Positions 41,702 through 50,778 of a DNA stretch of 64,000 nucleotides are shown here, in pieces. Position 1 is the first letter of the stretch. Every line of letters starts with the position of its first letter. The position numbers and the translations under genes are program-made. The notes beneath the pieces were generated by a model that saw nothing but the letters and a program-made list of their open reading frames with translations, had not been told where the DNA came from and searched no databases. This stretch comes from Fluviibacter sp039805865 (GTDB lineage Bacteria > Pseudomonadota > Gammaproteobacteria > Burkholderiales > Rhodocyclaceae). The stretch covers positions 49,361 through 113,360 of the forward strand of contig JBDLTI010000001.1 of NCBI GenBank assembly GCA_039805865.1, read 5' to 3'.

Positions 41702-43167
41702 TGGGAAAGCCGACTGGATTCCTCGAGTTCGAGCGACTGAGCGAGACCTACGAAAAGCCGGACGTCCGCAAAAAACATTACCGTGAGTTTGTTGCTGCGC
41801 TAGATGATGCATCGGCACAGCAGCAGGGCGCACGTTGTATGGATTGCGGCATTCCATTCTGTAATAACGGTTGTCCGGTCAACAACATCATTCCGGATTG
41901 GAATGATCTGGTTTATCACGGCAAGTGGCGCGAAGCGATCGATGTGCTGCATTCGACCAACAACTTCCCGGAATTTACCGGCCGTATTTGCCCGGCACCC
42001 TGTGAAGCTGCTTGTACGCTGGGTATCAATGTGTTGCCGGTAGGCATTAAGTCTATCGAGCGCGCCATCATCGACAAGGCCTGGGCTTCAGGTTGGGTTG
42101 TGCCGCAACCGGCATCGTCTAAAACCGGTAAGCGGGTTGCCATCATTGGCTCGGGCCCGGCTGGCCTGGCTGCTGCCCAGCAGTTGGCTCGTGTTGGTCA
42201 CGATGTCACGGTTTTTGAAAAGAGCGATCGCATTGGTGGTCTGCTGGGTTATGGCATCCCTGACTTCAAGATGGAAAAGGCGATGATTGATCGTCGCGTG
42301 ACTCAGCTAGAAGCCGAGGGCGTGACATTCAAGACCAAGGTGCTGGTGGGTTCTAAAGAACTGCCCGCTGGTATCAACAATGATGCTGAAAGCTTTGTGT
42401 CTGCCGAGCAGCTGCAAAAAGATTTTGATGCAGTGATTCTGGCCGCGGGTTCCGAAGTGCCGCGTGATCTGCCGGTGCCAGGTCGTGAACTCACGGGTGT
42501 TTATGCCGCGCTGGAATTCCTGATTCCGCAAAACAAGGAAGTGCAACAAGGCAAAGCGAACCCAATCAACGTGAAGGGCAAGCACGTGATCGTGATCGGT
42601 GGTGGCGATACAGGTTCTGACTGTGTCGGTACATCGAATCGCCATGGTGCTGCGTCGGTGACCCAGTTCGAACTGATGCCGATGCCGCCGGAGCAAGAGC
42701 ACAAGCCACTGGTTTGGCCATACTGGCCGATCAAGCTGCGTACCTCGACGTCACATGACGAAGGCTGTAGCCGTGACTTCGCAGTCGGCACCAAAGAGTT
42801 TGTTACGGATGGTAACGGTAACGTCAAGGCACTGAAGGCAGTCCGTCTGGATTGGCAAGGTGGCAAGATGACCGAAGTGGCGGGTTCAGAATTTGAACTG
42901 CCTTGTGACGCCGCATTCCTGGCAATGGGCTTTACGAATCCGGTGGGTGGTTTGCTCGAAGCATTTGGTGTGGAAAAAGATGCACGCCAGAATGCCAAGG
43001 CAACAACGGATGGTGAAGGCTGTTACAAGACTAATGTTGCCAAGGTCTTTGCTGCCGGCGATGTGCGTCGTGGGCAGTCGCTGGTCGTGTGGGCGATTCG
43101 CGAAGGTCGCCAGTGTGCGCGTGAAGTGGATGAGTTCCTGATGGGCGCTACTTTGCTACCCCGCTAA
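41701..43167 (+). CDS. gltD: Glutamate synthase (NADPH), small subunit
   Basis: GltD takes electrons from NADPH via FAD and two 4Fe-4S clusters and passes them to GltB. The 488-residue protein has the N-terminal cluster cysteines (CMDCGIPFCNNGCP and GRICPAPCEAAC), an FAD-binding Rossmann motif IIGSGPAGLAAAQ (about 149-161) and an NADPH-binding motif VIGGGDTGSDC (about 300). The C-terminal ATG-type motif reads KVFAAGDVRRGQSLVVWAI. The start shares a base with the gltB stop. A terminator follows directly. Confidence 0.98.
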   Translation: MGKPTGFLEFERLSETYEKPDVRKKHYREFVAALDDASAQQQGARCMDCGIPFCNNGCPVNNIIPDWNDLVYHGKWREAIDVLHSTNNFPEFTGRICPAPCEAACTLGINVLPVGIKSIERAIIDKAWASGWVVPQPASSKTGKRVAIIGSGPAGLAAAQQLARVGHDVTVFEKSDRIGGLLGYGIPDFKMEKAMIDRRVTQLEAEGVTFKTKVLVGSKELPAGINNDAESFVSAEQLQKDFDAVILAAGSEVPRDLPVPGRELTGVYAALEFLIPQNKEVQQGKANPINVKGKHVIVIGGGDTGSDCVGTSNRHGAASVTQFELMPMPPEQEHKPLVWPYWPIKLRTSTSHDEGCSRDFAVGTKEFVTDGNGNVKALKAVRLDWQGGKMTEVAGSEFELPCDAAFLAMGFTNPVGGLLEAFGVEKDARQNAKATTDGEGCYKTNVAKVFAAGDVRRGQSLVVWAIREGRQCAREVDEFLMGATLLPR

Positions 43168-43180
43168 CGCGGCTGGCATA

Positions 43181-43212
43181 TGCAAAAGGGCGGCTTAGGC
43201 CGCCCTTTTGCA
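43181..43212 (+). terminator. Rho-independent terminator after gltD
   Basis: A 14-bp perfect palindromic stem, TGCAAAAGGGCGGC (43181-43194) with GCCGCCCTTTTGCA (43199-43212), is closed by TTAG. The A-rich 5' and T-rich 3' arms make it work in either direction; it ends gltBD. Confidence 0.88.
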
Positions 43213-43265
43213 TGGGGCTTCCGGTATCCTTGAGGTATTGTCAAAACGAGTTAACGGAGATCGTG

Positions 43266-44651
43266 TTGAGTCACACGCGTCCATTGCAGGTAGTTATTCT
43301 CGCTGCGGGTCAGGGCACCCGTATGCGTTCCGGTTTGCCCAAGGTGTTGCACCCGATTGCTGGACAATCGATGGTGCAGCATGTGATTGCTGCGGTCGCA
43401 ACATTACAGCCGCAGAAAACCGTTGTTGTGGTTGGTCACGGCGCGTCGGTTGTCGAAGGCGCGCTGGTTGACGCGGGCGTATCTTTTGCGCTGCAATCGC
43501 CGCAATTAGGCACAGGCCATGCAGTGCAAATGGCGCTGCCGGCGTTGCAGCCATTACCGGACAATGGCCAGGTGCTGATTCTGTACGGCGACGTGCCGCT
43601 GATTCAGCCTGCCACCCTGCAGGCATTGCTGCAGGCTGCGGGTGATGGTGTGGGTTTGATTACACAGCAGCTTGAGAACCCGAAGGGTTATGGTCGTATC
43701 GTGCGTGATGCGGCGGGCAAGGTGGTGTGTAACGTTGAAGAAAAAGATGCAACAGAGGATCAGCGCCGTATCACGGAAGTGAATACAGGCATTCTCTGTT
43801 TGCCGGCGCACTATTTGACATCTTGGCTGGGTGCGCTATCTAACAATAATGCACAGGGTGAATACTATCTGACGGACTTGTTGGCCATGGCGGTGCAGCA
43901 GGGCGTGCCGGTACATACGGTATCACCCGGCCACGATTGGGAAGTGGCCGGTGTCAATTCCAAAACCCAGCTGGCTGCGTTGGAGCGTGCCTGGCAATTG
44001 CATCGGGCCGATGCTTTGCTGGAATCCGGTGTGCGCCTTGCGGATCCGGGGCGGATTGATATTCGCGGCACCTTACATTGCGGGCGGGATGTCAGCATCG
44101 ACGTGGGTTGTGTTTTTGAAGGCAAGGTTATGCTGGAAGAAGGCGTGCAGATCGGACCGTATTGCGTGCTGCGCAATGTCACGATTCATGCCGGTGCGCG
44201 TATTGATGCCTTTAGTCATCTGGATCAATCAGAGGTCGGGCCGGATGCTGTGGTTGGGCCGTATGCCCGTTTGCGTCCAGGGTCTACCCTGGGTGCCGGT
44301 GCGCATGTCGGCAATTTTGTCGAGCTGAAAAATACGCAACTGGGTAATGGATCGAAAGCCAATCATCTTGCCTATGTGGGCGATGCAACCGTGGGTGAAC
44401 GCGTTAACATCGGCGCGGGTACGATCACCTGTAACTACGATGGGGTGAATAAATTCCGCACTATCATCGAAGATGATGCCTTTATTGGTTCTGATACGCA
44501 GTTGGTTGCACCGGTGACTGTTGGTCGCGGCGCCACGCTGGGCGCGGGCACGACGCTGACCAAAGATGCGCCAGCCGATACGCTGACGGTCTCACGCGCC
44601 AAACAGCTATCCTTGCCTGGGTGGCAGCGCCCGGTTAAACAAAAAAAATGA
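43266..44651 (+). CDS. glmU: Bifunctional GlcN-1-P acetyltransferase / UDP-GlcNAc pyrophosphorylase
   Basis: GlmU makes UDP-GlcNAc for peptidoglycan and LPS. The N-terminal uridyltransferase domain has the LAAGQGTRMRSGLPKVLH signature; the linker is at about 230-250; the C-terminal left-handed beta-helix carries the hexapeptide repeats and the acetyltransferase motifs KANHLAYVGDATVG and GAGTITCNYDG. The frame is open upstream to 43212, but that start lies inside the gltD terminator. The TTG giving MSHTRPLQVV, with GGAG six bases before it, is preferred; the GTG one codon earlier is an alternative. Length 461 residues, close to the usual 455. Confidence 0.96.
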   Translation: MSHTRPLQVVILAAGQGTRMRSGLPKVLHPIAGQSMVQHVIAAVATLQPQKTVVVVGHGASVVEGALVDAGVSFALQSPQLGTGHAVQMALPALQPLPDNGQVLILYGDVPLIQPATLQALLQAAGDGVGLITQQLENPKGYGRIVRDAAGKVVCNVEEKDATEDQRRITEVNTGILCLPAHYLTSWLGALSNNNAQGEYYLTDLLAMAVQQGVPVHTVSPGHDWEVAGVNSKTQLAALERAWQLHRADALLESGVRLADPGRIDIRGTLHCGRDVSIDVGCVFEGKVMLEEGVQIGPYCVLRNVTIHAGARIDAFSHLDQSEVGPDAVVGPYARLRPGSTLGAGAHVGNFVELKNTQLGNGSKANHLAYVGDATVGERVNIGAGTITCNYDGVNKFRTIIEDDAFIGSDTQLVAPVTVGRGATLGAGTTLTKDAPADTLTVSRAKQLSLPGWQRPVKQKK

Positions 44652-44665
44652 ACTGAGAGAATCTA

Positions 44666-44971
44666 ATGGATATTGCATTTCTTTTGACCGTTGCACTGAT
44701 GGCCGCCGTTGGCGTGGTCATGCTGCTTGTGGGCTACATTGTGGTCATACCGGCCAGCATTACGCGCGGCTGGCTATGGGCTGCTTTCGTTATTTTGCTA
44801 CCCATCCTCGGGCCGATATTTTTCTGCCGAGCTTTTCCCGAAGGGCTGCGCAAAACGCGCTTGCAGCTCTTTTTTGGCACCTTGCTCATCATGGGTGCCG
44901 CCGCGCTGTTGTACGGCGGCGGCCCGTGGATTATTCAGCAGACCATAGACGCTGCCAAGTCGGCGGGCTGA
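44666..44971 (+). CDS. Small membrane protein, unknown function
   Basis: A 101-residue protein with three predicted membrane segments at about 3-27, 35-53 and 69-90, joined by a basic loop (RAFPEGLRKTRLQ). It starts 14 bp after glmU with a GAGA-type ribosome site and is probably co-transcribed. I recognise no family. Its stop codon abuts the stop codon of the convergent PhaM-like gene with no base between them. Confidence 0.75.
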   Translation: MDIAFLLTVALMAAVGVVMLLVGYIVVIPASITRGWLWAAFVILLPILGPIFFCRAFPEGLRKTRLQLFFGTLLIMGAAALLYGGGPWIIQQTIDAAKSAG

Positions 44972-45553
44972 TTAACCCGTCTTTTTGGCAGTACGCTTTG
45001 CCGCTGGCTTTTTGGTAGCCGCTTTGCGGGCGGCCGTAGTGGCACTACCGGCTGGCTTTTTGCGACTCGGTTCCTTTTGAGCTGTATCCGCTAGTTGCGC
45101 CTGCATCTTGGCGTTGAGCTCGTTCATCATTTCCCACGGCCACATGGCGGCTTTAGTCAGATCGGCTTCGTTTGCCGCCGGAGCTTCGGGTGTAGGCTCG
45201 GGCGGTGCGGGTGGTGGTTCAGGCGGTGTGGCACCCTGAGGCATTTTGAAAAATGCGCTAAAAGGTGTTTCGGTTTGCTGTGGAGCGGCCGAAGCACCTT
45301 CAGGATTGGTGAAGCTCTCGCTCATCGTGCGGAAGGTGCCTAACGCAGATTTCTGCATTTCCAGATTCTGGATGGTCATCTGCAACATCGATAGATTCAT
45401 GCGCAGCCAGTTTTCGACTGACTTCAAATCCTTGATCTGCTTATCCAGTTCGCCCTCATCCAGGGTGGGCGTCACCATACCTGGTAGTTGAAACCCCATC
45501 TGGTTCCACATGCCTTGTAAAAAGTTCAGTGGATTGTTTGATGAGTCAGTCAT
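44972..45553 (-). CDS. PhaM-like polyhydroxyalkanoate granule regulatory protein
   Basis: A 193-residue protein resembling PhaM, which activates PHA synthase and tethers PHA granules to the nucleoid. The N-terminal part has the PhaM pattern (NPLNFLQGMWNQMG, then LDKQIKDLKSVENWL and a helical MLQMTIQNLEMQKSALGTF), a proline-rich linker follows at about 115-135, and the C-terminus is an Ala/Lys-rich histone H1-like tail (ARKAATKKPAAKRTAKK) for DNA binding. The family is typical of PHA-making betaproteobacteria. No pha biosynthesis gene is in the window, so the role is inferred from family. Confidence 0.8.
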   Translation of the reverse strand: MTDSSNNPLNFLQGMWNQMGFQLPGMVTPTLDEGELDKQIKDLKSVENWLRMNLSMLQMTIQNLEMQKSALGTFRTMSESFTNPEGASAAPQQTETPFSAFFKMPQGATPPEPPPAPPEPTPEAPAANEADLTKAAMWPWEMMNELNAKMQAQLADTAQKEPSRKKPAGSATTAARKAATKKPAAKRTAKKTG

Positions 45554-45585
45554 AGAAGCCTCCGATCAGGATTAGGGCTAAAAAC

Positions 45586-45882
45586 TTAGACTTTGCCGGC
45601 GAGGTGCAGGATCAGCCAGGTAACGGGTGCAATCAGGCCTTCAATAATGCGGTAACGCCAGGGGTAGCTGGCGAGGTAAGTCAGAAAGAAGGCAACGCCG
45701 CCGATGACGAGTGACATGCCCATCCAGGGAATGGGTTCATCAAAAATGGCATAGCTAGGCGCGCCGAGTGCAATCACGCCTATGGTAGGCAGGGCCTGTA
45801 GAACAATCAGATAAGGCAGGGTAACTTTACGCGTAGTGAAATGTGGAATGGCGTGGCCACTCCGGTCTAGATGATCCGACAT
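45586..45882 (-). CDS. Small membrane protein, unknown function
   Basis: A 98-residue protein with three predicted membrane segments: about 22-42, 50-70 and 78-96. The N-terminal 20 residues are polar. I recognise no family. It overlaps the end of the nitroreductase gene by 16 bp, which suggests co-transcription with it, and the PhaM-like gene follows after 32 bp. Confidence 0.7.
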   Translation of the reverse strand: MSDHLDRSGHAIPHFTTRKVTLPYLIVLQALPTIGVIALGAPSYAIFDEPIPWMGMSLVIGGVAFFLTYLASYPWRYRIIEGLIAPVTWLILHLAGKV

Positions 45883-46505
45883 GCTTCTTCAAACTCCAGT
45901 CTAGGGTGGCGAGGGTGCAGCGTTTGGGGGTCGCCATGCCCCAGGTTGCAGATGAAATTAATTTCGTGACGACCATCAGGGAAGAAGGTCGCGTTGATCT
46001 GTGTGGCATCAAAGCCGGACATCGGGCCGCAATCCAGGCCAAGAGCGCGGGCGGCCAGCATGAAATAGCCTGCTTGCAGCGTGCTGTTACGAGTAGCTGT
46101 TTCGCGGGCGGCATCCTTTTGGGCTTCGCCGGCAAACCAGCTACGGGCATCGGTATGGGGGAAAAGGCGGGGAAGGTGATCGTAAAACGCTAAATCGGCG
46201 GCAAACAGGGCGGTCACGGACGCCTGCATGGTTTTTTCGACATTGCCCGGTGCCAGGCAGGGCTTCAGCTTTGCCTTGGCGGCCTCGGAGCGCACAAATA
46301 AAACCCGCAGGGGCTGGCTGTTGGCTGCCGTGGGTCCCAGTCGGGCAAGATTCCAGATGCGCATAAGCATTGCGTCGTCTACCGGGCGCGGCAGCCAATG
46401 GCTAAAGGTGCGTCCGTGGGCAAAAAGCCTGTTCAGCAGATCGGGATCGGCTGGATGGGCGCAGTCAGGCGGTAGTTGAGGCGTATGGCCAGCGTGGTCG
46501 GACAT
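45867..46505 (-). CDS. Nitroreductase family protein, HadB/RutE type
   Basis: A 212-residue flavoprotein of the nitroreductase fold, closest to the RutE/HadB group (malonic semialdehyde reductase). FMN- and substrate-region motifs are RTFSHWLPRPVDDAML, GPTAANSQPLRVLFV and the C-terminal LGLDCGPMSGFD. No rut operon is nearby, so a role in uracil breakdown is not supported; a general aldehyde/nitro reductase is as likely. The frame continues upstream, but MSDHAGHTPQLPPD was chosen as start since upstream codons are poorly conserved in character. Confidence 0.82.
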   Translation of the reverse strand: MSDHAGHTPQLPPDCAHPADPDLLNRLFAHGRTFSHWLPRPVDDAMLMRIWNLARLGPTAANSQPLRVLFVRSEAAKAKLKPCLAPGNVEKTMQASVTALFAADLAFYDHLPRLFPHTDARSWFAGEAQKDAARETATRNSTLQAGYFMLAARALGLDCGPMSGFDATQINATFFPDGRHEINFICNLGHGDPQTLHPRHPRLEFEEACRII

Positions 46506-46605
46506 GTGTGCGCTCGCAAAGTGATATGGCACTCTACCATTGCCGGGATCATTCATCGTGCTGCACCGCGAAATTGCTGACGACATAAAAAAATGCCAAT
46601 GCTGC

Positions 46606-46635
46606 TTGACAGCATCGGGGCTAATCGTGAATAAT
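46606..46635 (+). promoter_or_regulatory. Promoter of the tRNA-tuf operon
   Basis: A perfect -35 TTGACA (46606-46611) and -10 AATAAT (46630-46635, five of six) are 18 bp apart. Transcription would begin about 46642, some ten bases before the mature tRNA-Tyr. This should drive the three tRNAs, tuf, and possibly tRNA-Trp, secE and nusG. The A-rich ATAAAAAAA upstream (46585-46593) may act as an UP element. Confidence 0.75.
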
Positions 46636-46652
46636 CCTTGGTTCTGATGTGC

Positions 46653-46737
46653 GGAGGGATTCCCGAGCGGTCAAAGGGAACAGACTGTAAATCTGTCGGC
46701 TCAGCCTTCGAAGGTTCGAATCCTTCTCCCTCCACCA
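46653..46737 (+). tRNA. tyrT: tRNA-Tyr (GTA)
   Basis: An 85-nt class II tRNA. Acceptor stem GGAGGGA pairs with TCCCTCC, discriminator A, and the CCA end is encoded. The anticodon stem ACAGA/TCTGT encloses the loop CTGTAAA with anticodon GTA at 46687-46689. A long variable arm follows and the T-loop is GGTTCGAATCC. First gene of the tRNA-tuf operon. Confidence 0.97.
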
Positions 46738-46783
46738 ACCATCAGAAGAACAAGCGGTTTTCTCCGTGCTGCGGTTTGGCCGG

Positions 46784-46857
46784 GCGGGTGTAGCTCAATG
46801 GTAGAGCAGAAGCCTTCCAAGCTTAAGACGAGGGTTCGATCCCCTTCACCCGCTCCA
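46784..46857 (+). tRNA. glyT: tRNA-Gly (TCC)
   Basis: A 74-nt tRNA. Acceptor stem GCGGGTG pairs with CACCCGC, discriminator T, CCA encoded. The anticodon loop is CTTCCAA with anticodon TCC at 46816-46818. The anticodon stem GAAGC/GCTTA has a G-A mismatch at its outermost pair (27-43). T-loop GGGTTCGATCC is standard. Confidence 0.96.
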
Positions 46858-46883
46858 CGGTTTAATTCAGTTGTTCGGGATTT

Positions 46884-46958
46884 GCCCATGTAGCTCAGTG
46901 GCAGAGCACTCCCTTGGTAAGGGAGAGGTCGGCAGTTCAATCCTGCCCATGGGCACCA
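46884..46958 (+). tRNA. thrT: tRNA-Thr (GGT)
   Basis: A 75-nt tRNA. Acceptor stem GCCCATG pairs with CATGGGC, discriminator A, CCA encoded. The anticodon stem TCCCT/AGGGA encloses the loop TGGTAA-type sequence with anticodon GGT at 46916-46918. The tyr-gly-thr-tuf order matches E. coli thrU-tyrU-glyT-thrT-tufB in content. Confidence 0.96.
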
Positions 46959-47028
46959 GATTTCTGGTGTTTCCGGACAGTGTTTCGTCTTTTTGTGTCT
47001 TTTATTTTTTCGCCTTAGGGGTCTAAAA

Positions 47029-48219
<1,191 letters not shown>

Positions 48220-48263
48220 CGATTAGTTGCCAGGGCCCGTCGCAAGCGGGTCGCAGTTGCCTG

Positions 48264-48299
48264 AGGCGCTCCGGAATGTGGGGGCGCCTTAAGTGTTTT
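48264..48299 (+). terminator. Hairpin between tuf and tRNA-Trp, possible attenuator
   Basis: A nine-pair stem with one wobble, AGGCGCTCC (48264-48272) with GGGGCGCCT (48281-48289), is followed by TAAGTGTTTT. The T-tract is interrupted. It could partly terminate after tuf or serve as a processing site ahead of tRNA-Trp. Confidence 0.4.
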
Positions 48300-48301
48300 G
48301 C

Positions 48302-48377
48302 AGGGGTGTAGCTCAACTGGCAGAGCGTTGGTCTCCAAAACCAAAGGTTGGGGGTTCGATGCCCTCCGCCCCTGCCA
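48302..48377 (+). tRNA. trpT: tRNA-Trp (CCA)
   Basis: A 76-nt tRNA. Acceptor stem AGGGGTG pairs with CGCCCCT, discriminator G, CCA encoded. The anticodon stem TTGGT/ACCAA encloses the loop CTCCAAA with anticodon CCA at 48335-48337. Located between tuf and secE, the standard proteobacterial position. Confidence 0.97.
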
Positions 48378-48418
48378 CTTTTAGCCGTGGACTGTATTAA
48401 CAGTCCTGATTGTGTCTG

Positions 48419-48769
48419 ATGGTCGATAAACTGAAATTTGTACTGGCAGTGCTTGCTGTTGCTGCCGGGATCGCCGGGTTCTACCTGCTGGCGCCAGATG
48501 CCTCGCTGTTGCGTGGCGCATCGGTGCTGGGTGGCCTCCTGGTTGCTGTCCTGCTGGTCTGGACAACAACCCAGGGTCGCCAATTGGCAGCGTTTGTCCG
48601 CGAATCGACCTATGAGGCACGCAAAGTTGTCTGGCCGACCCGCAAGGAAACGCTCCAGACAACGGCGATGGTTTTTGTGTTCGTCCTGATCATGGCCATC
48701 TTTCTGTGGCTGACAGATAAAACCCTGGAGTGGGTCATGTATGACCTGATCCTGGGCTGGAAGAAATAA
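48419..48769 (+). CDS. secE: Preprotein translocase subunit SecE
   Basis: SecE clamps SecY in the SecYEG channel of the inner membrane. The 116-residue protein has three membrane segments (about 7-24, 31-50 and 83-103), as in E. coli, and the conserved amphipathic segment ESTYEARKVVWPTRKETLQT. An in-frame TTG three codons upstream was rejected for the ATG giving MVDKLKFV. The stop shares a base with the nusG start. Confidence 0.95.
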   Translation: MVDKLKFVLAVLAVAAGIAGFYLLAPDASLLRGASVLGGLLVAVLLVWTTTQGRQLAAFVRESTYEARKVVWPTRKETLQTTAMVFVFVLIMAIFLWLTDKTLEWVMYDLILGWKK

Positions 48770-49302
48770 TGAGCAAACGTTGGTACGTTGTACACGCCTA
48801 TTCAGGCTTCGAAAAGAGCGTCATGCGTGCGCTTGCCGAACGCATTCAGCGTGCGGGCATGCAGGATCTGTTCGGTCAGATTCTGGTGCCGGTAGAAGAA
48901 GTCGTGGAAATGCGCGGTGGCCAGAAGTCGATCTCTGAGCGCAAATTTTTTCCGGGTTACGTCCTGGTTGAAATGGACATGAACGACGACACATGGCACC
49001 TCATTAAGAGCACGCCTAAAGTTACTGGTTTTGTTGGCGGTACCGCCAACAAGCCAACCCCGATTTCCCAGAAGGAAGTCGACAAGATCATGCAGCAAAT
49101 GCAGGAAGGTGTTGAAAAACCCCGTCCGAAGATTCTGTTCGAAGTGGGCGAAATGGTCCGCGTCAAGGAAGGTCCGTTCACGGACTTCAATGGAAACGTC
49201 GAAGACGTCAACTACGACAAGAGCAAGCTGCGCGTGTCGGTCACCATTTTTGGCCGCTCGACACCGGTAGAACTGGATTTTGGTCAGGTCGAAAAAGCCT
49301 AA
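48769..49302 (+). CDS. nusG: Transcription termination/antitermination protein NusG
   Basis: NusG binds RNA polymerase, suppresses pausing, and links it to Rho or the ribosome. The 177-residue protein has the NGN domain (SKRWYVVHAYSGFEKSVM, then FPGYVLVEM) and a C-terminal KOW domain (VGEMVRVKEGPFTDFNGNVE). It overlaps secE by one base. No insert is present and the length is typical. The ribosomal protein operon follows after 118 bp. Confidence 0.98.
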   Translation: MSKRWYVVHAYSGFEKSVMRALAERIQRAGMQDLFGQILVPVEEVVEMRGGQKSISERKFFPGYVLVEMDMNDDTWHLIKSTPKVTGFVGGTANKPTPISQKEVDKIMQQMQEGVEKPRPKILFEVGEMVRVKEGPFTDFNGNVEDVNYDKSKLRVSVTIFGRSTPVELDFGQVEKA

Positions 49303-49327
49303 CGCGACATTGACCCGGTTTTAAGGG

Positions 49328-49386
49328 CGTCAACCCCGGCAGAATTGTTGGCAAAGAGGAGCGTTAGTAGTTGACCCCGGTTGACG
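49328..49386 (+). promoter_or_regulatory. Repeat-bearing leader upstream of rplK
   Basis: The 118-bp nusG-rplK gap contains CGTCAACC (49328-49335) and its exact reverse complement GGTTGACG (49379-49386), plus a near-direct repeat TTGACCCGG / TTGACCCCGG (about 49308 and 49371). The RNA could fold into a long-range stem. In E. coli the L11 mRNA leader is bound by L1 for feedback; an equivalent role is possible but I cannot identify the L1 site. Confidence 0.35.
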
Positions 49387-49420
49387 AAAGCGCGTTAAAA
49401 CTCAATTTAAGGAGCCTTTC

Positions 49421-49852
49421 ATGGCAAAGAAGATCGTCGGCTATATCAAGCTGCAAATTCCGGCGGGTAAAGCGAACCCGTCGCCTCCGGTTGGTCCGGC
49501 ACTGGGCCAACGCGGCCTGAATATCATGGAATTCTGTAAGGCCTTCAATGCGGCCACGCAGGGCATGGAACCAGGTCTGCCAACCCCGGTCGTTATTACC
49601 GCCTATGCGGATAAGTCCTTCACCTTCGTGATGAAGAGCCCGCCAGCCACCATTCTGATCAAGAAGGCGGCCGGTATCCAGAAGGGTAGCCCGCGTCCGC
49701 ACACCGATAAGGTGGGCAAGATCACGCGCGCCCAGGCTGAAGCCATCGTCAAGACCAAGCAAGCCGATCTGACGGCTGCTGATCTGGACGCTGCAGTGCG
49801 CACCATTGCTGGTAGCGCCCGTAGCATGGGTATCACCGTGGAGGGCCTCTAA
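49421..49852 (+). CDS. rplK: 50S ribosomal protein L11
   Basis: L11 binds 23S rRNA at the GTPase-associated centre and is needed for RelA activation. The 143-residue protein begins AKKIVGYIKLQIPAGKANP and includes the proline-rich SPPVGPALGQRGLNI hinge and the C-terminal GSARSMGITVEG. A strong AAGGAG ribosome site precedes it. The rplA gene follows after one base. Confidence 0.98.
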   Translation: MAKKIVGYIKLQIPAGKANPSPPVGPALGQRGLNIMEFCKAFNAATQGMEPGLPTPVVITAYADKSFTFVMKSPPATILIKKAAGIQKGSPRPHTDKVGKITRAQAEAIVKTKQADLTAADLDAAVRTIAGSARSMGITVEGL

Positions 49853-49853
49853 T

Positions 49854-50549
49854 ATGGCAAAACTGACTAAGCGCCAAAAGGCCGTTCAAGGTAAGGTTGA
49901 TCGCAATAAGCTGTATCCGCTCAGCGAAGCGCTGACGATTGCCAAAGATCTGGCAACTGCCAAGTTTGATGAGTCCATCGACGTTGCGTTGAACCTGGGT
50001 GTTGACGCACGTAAGTCGGACCAGGTGGTTCGTGGTTCCGTGGTGCTGCCGGCTGGTACCGGTAAGACCATGCGCGTTGCCGTGTTCGCCCAGGGCGACA
50101 AGGCTGAAGCGGCTACGGCTGCGGGTGCAGACGTTGTTGGTTTCGAAGATCTGGCTGACCAGGTTAAGGCCGGCAACATGGACTTCGACATTGTGATCGC
50201 TACGCCAGACGCAATGCGTATCGTCGGTCAACTGGGTCAGATCCTCGGCCCACGTGGCCTGATGCCTAACCCGAAGGTCGGCACCGTCACTATGGACGTT
50301 GCTACGGCAGTTAAAAACGCCAAGGCTGGTCAGGTTCAGTACCGTACCGACAAGGGTGGCATTGTGCACAGCACGATCGGCCGCGCCTCGTTTGGTGTTG
50401 ACGCCCTTGAGCAGAACCTTCGTGCGTTGGTTGACGCGCTGGTTAAGGCTCGTCCGGCTTCGGCCAAGGGTCAGTACCTGAAGAAGATCGCCATTTCCAG
50501 CACCATGGGTCCTGGCGTTCACGTCGACCAGTCGTCGGTACAGGCATAA
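49854..50549 (+). CDS. rplA: 50S ribosomal protein L1
   Basis: L1 forms the mobile L1 stalk near the E site and represses its own operon in E. coli. The frame is open upstream within rplK, but the ATG giving MAKLTKRQKAVQGKV is the family start (231 residues). Conserved segments include SVVLPAGTGKTMRVAVFAQG and LGPRGLMPNPKVGTVT. The next gene, rplJ, lies 229 bp downstream, behind a structured leader. Confidence 0.98.
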   Translation: MAKLTKRQKAVQGKVDRNKLYPLSEALTIAKDLATAKFDESIDVALNLGVDARKSDQVVRGSVVLPAGTGKTMRVAVFAQGDKAEAATAAGADVVGFEDLADQVKAGNMDFDIVIATPDAMRIVGQLGQILGPRGLMPNPKVGTVTMDVATAVKNAKAGQVQYRTDKGGIVHSTIGRASFGVDALEQNLRALVDALVKARPASAKGQYLKKIAISSTMGPGVHVDQSSVQA

Positions 50550-50554
50550 GTTTT

Positions 50555-50760
50555 AAAGAACTTTGGGCTGACTGCCCGCCACCCCCGGGTTGCAGGCAGT
50601 CAGATCGTCAAAGACCGCAGGTGCGCGCAAGCGTTTAATTGTTCTCCGGAACATCCTGCGCAGATGGTGGTCCCAGAACAGGATTTTGCGGCAATGTCCG
50701 CGAGTCTCCTGATTTCGGTCACCGTAATGGGGGTAACTGGTTCGCCGGTTACATGTTGAC
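50555..50760 (+). ncRNA. L10 leader (rplJ autoregulatory RNA)
   Basis: The rplA-rplJ gap has the features of the L10 leader, which L10-(L12)4 binds to block rplJ translation. A nine-pair stem joins CTGACTGCC (50568-50576) and GGCAGTCAG (50595-50603), and the conserved downstream AAAGACCGCAGGTG lies at about 50610-50623. The rplJL promoter probably lies upstream of or within this region, but I saw no clear one. Confidence 0.75.
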
Positions 50761-50778
50761 TTGAATGGAGAAAGACGA

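Noticed and set aside
43212..43265. Upstream ATG for glmU
   Set aside because: It begins inside the 3' arm of the gltD terminator, lacks a ribosome site, and would add 18 residues not seen in the family.
44962..44986. Short hairpin at the junction of the two convergent stop codons, followed by TTTTT
   Set aside because: Only four to five pairs form, so it is too weak to call a terminator despite the T-run.
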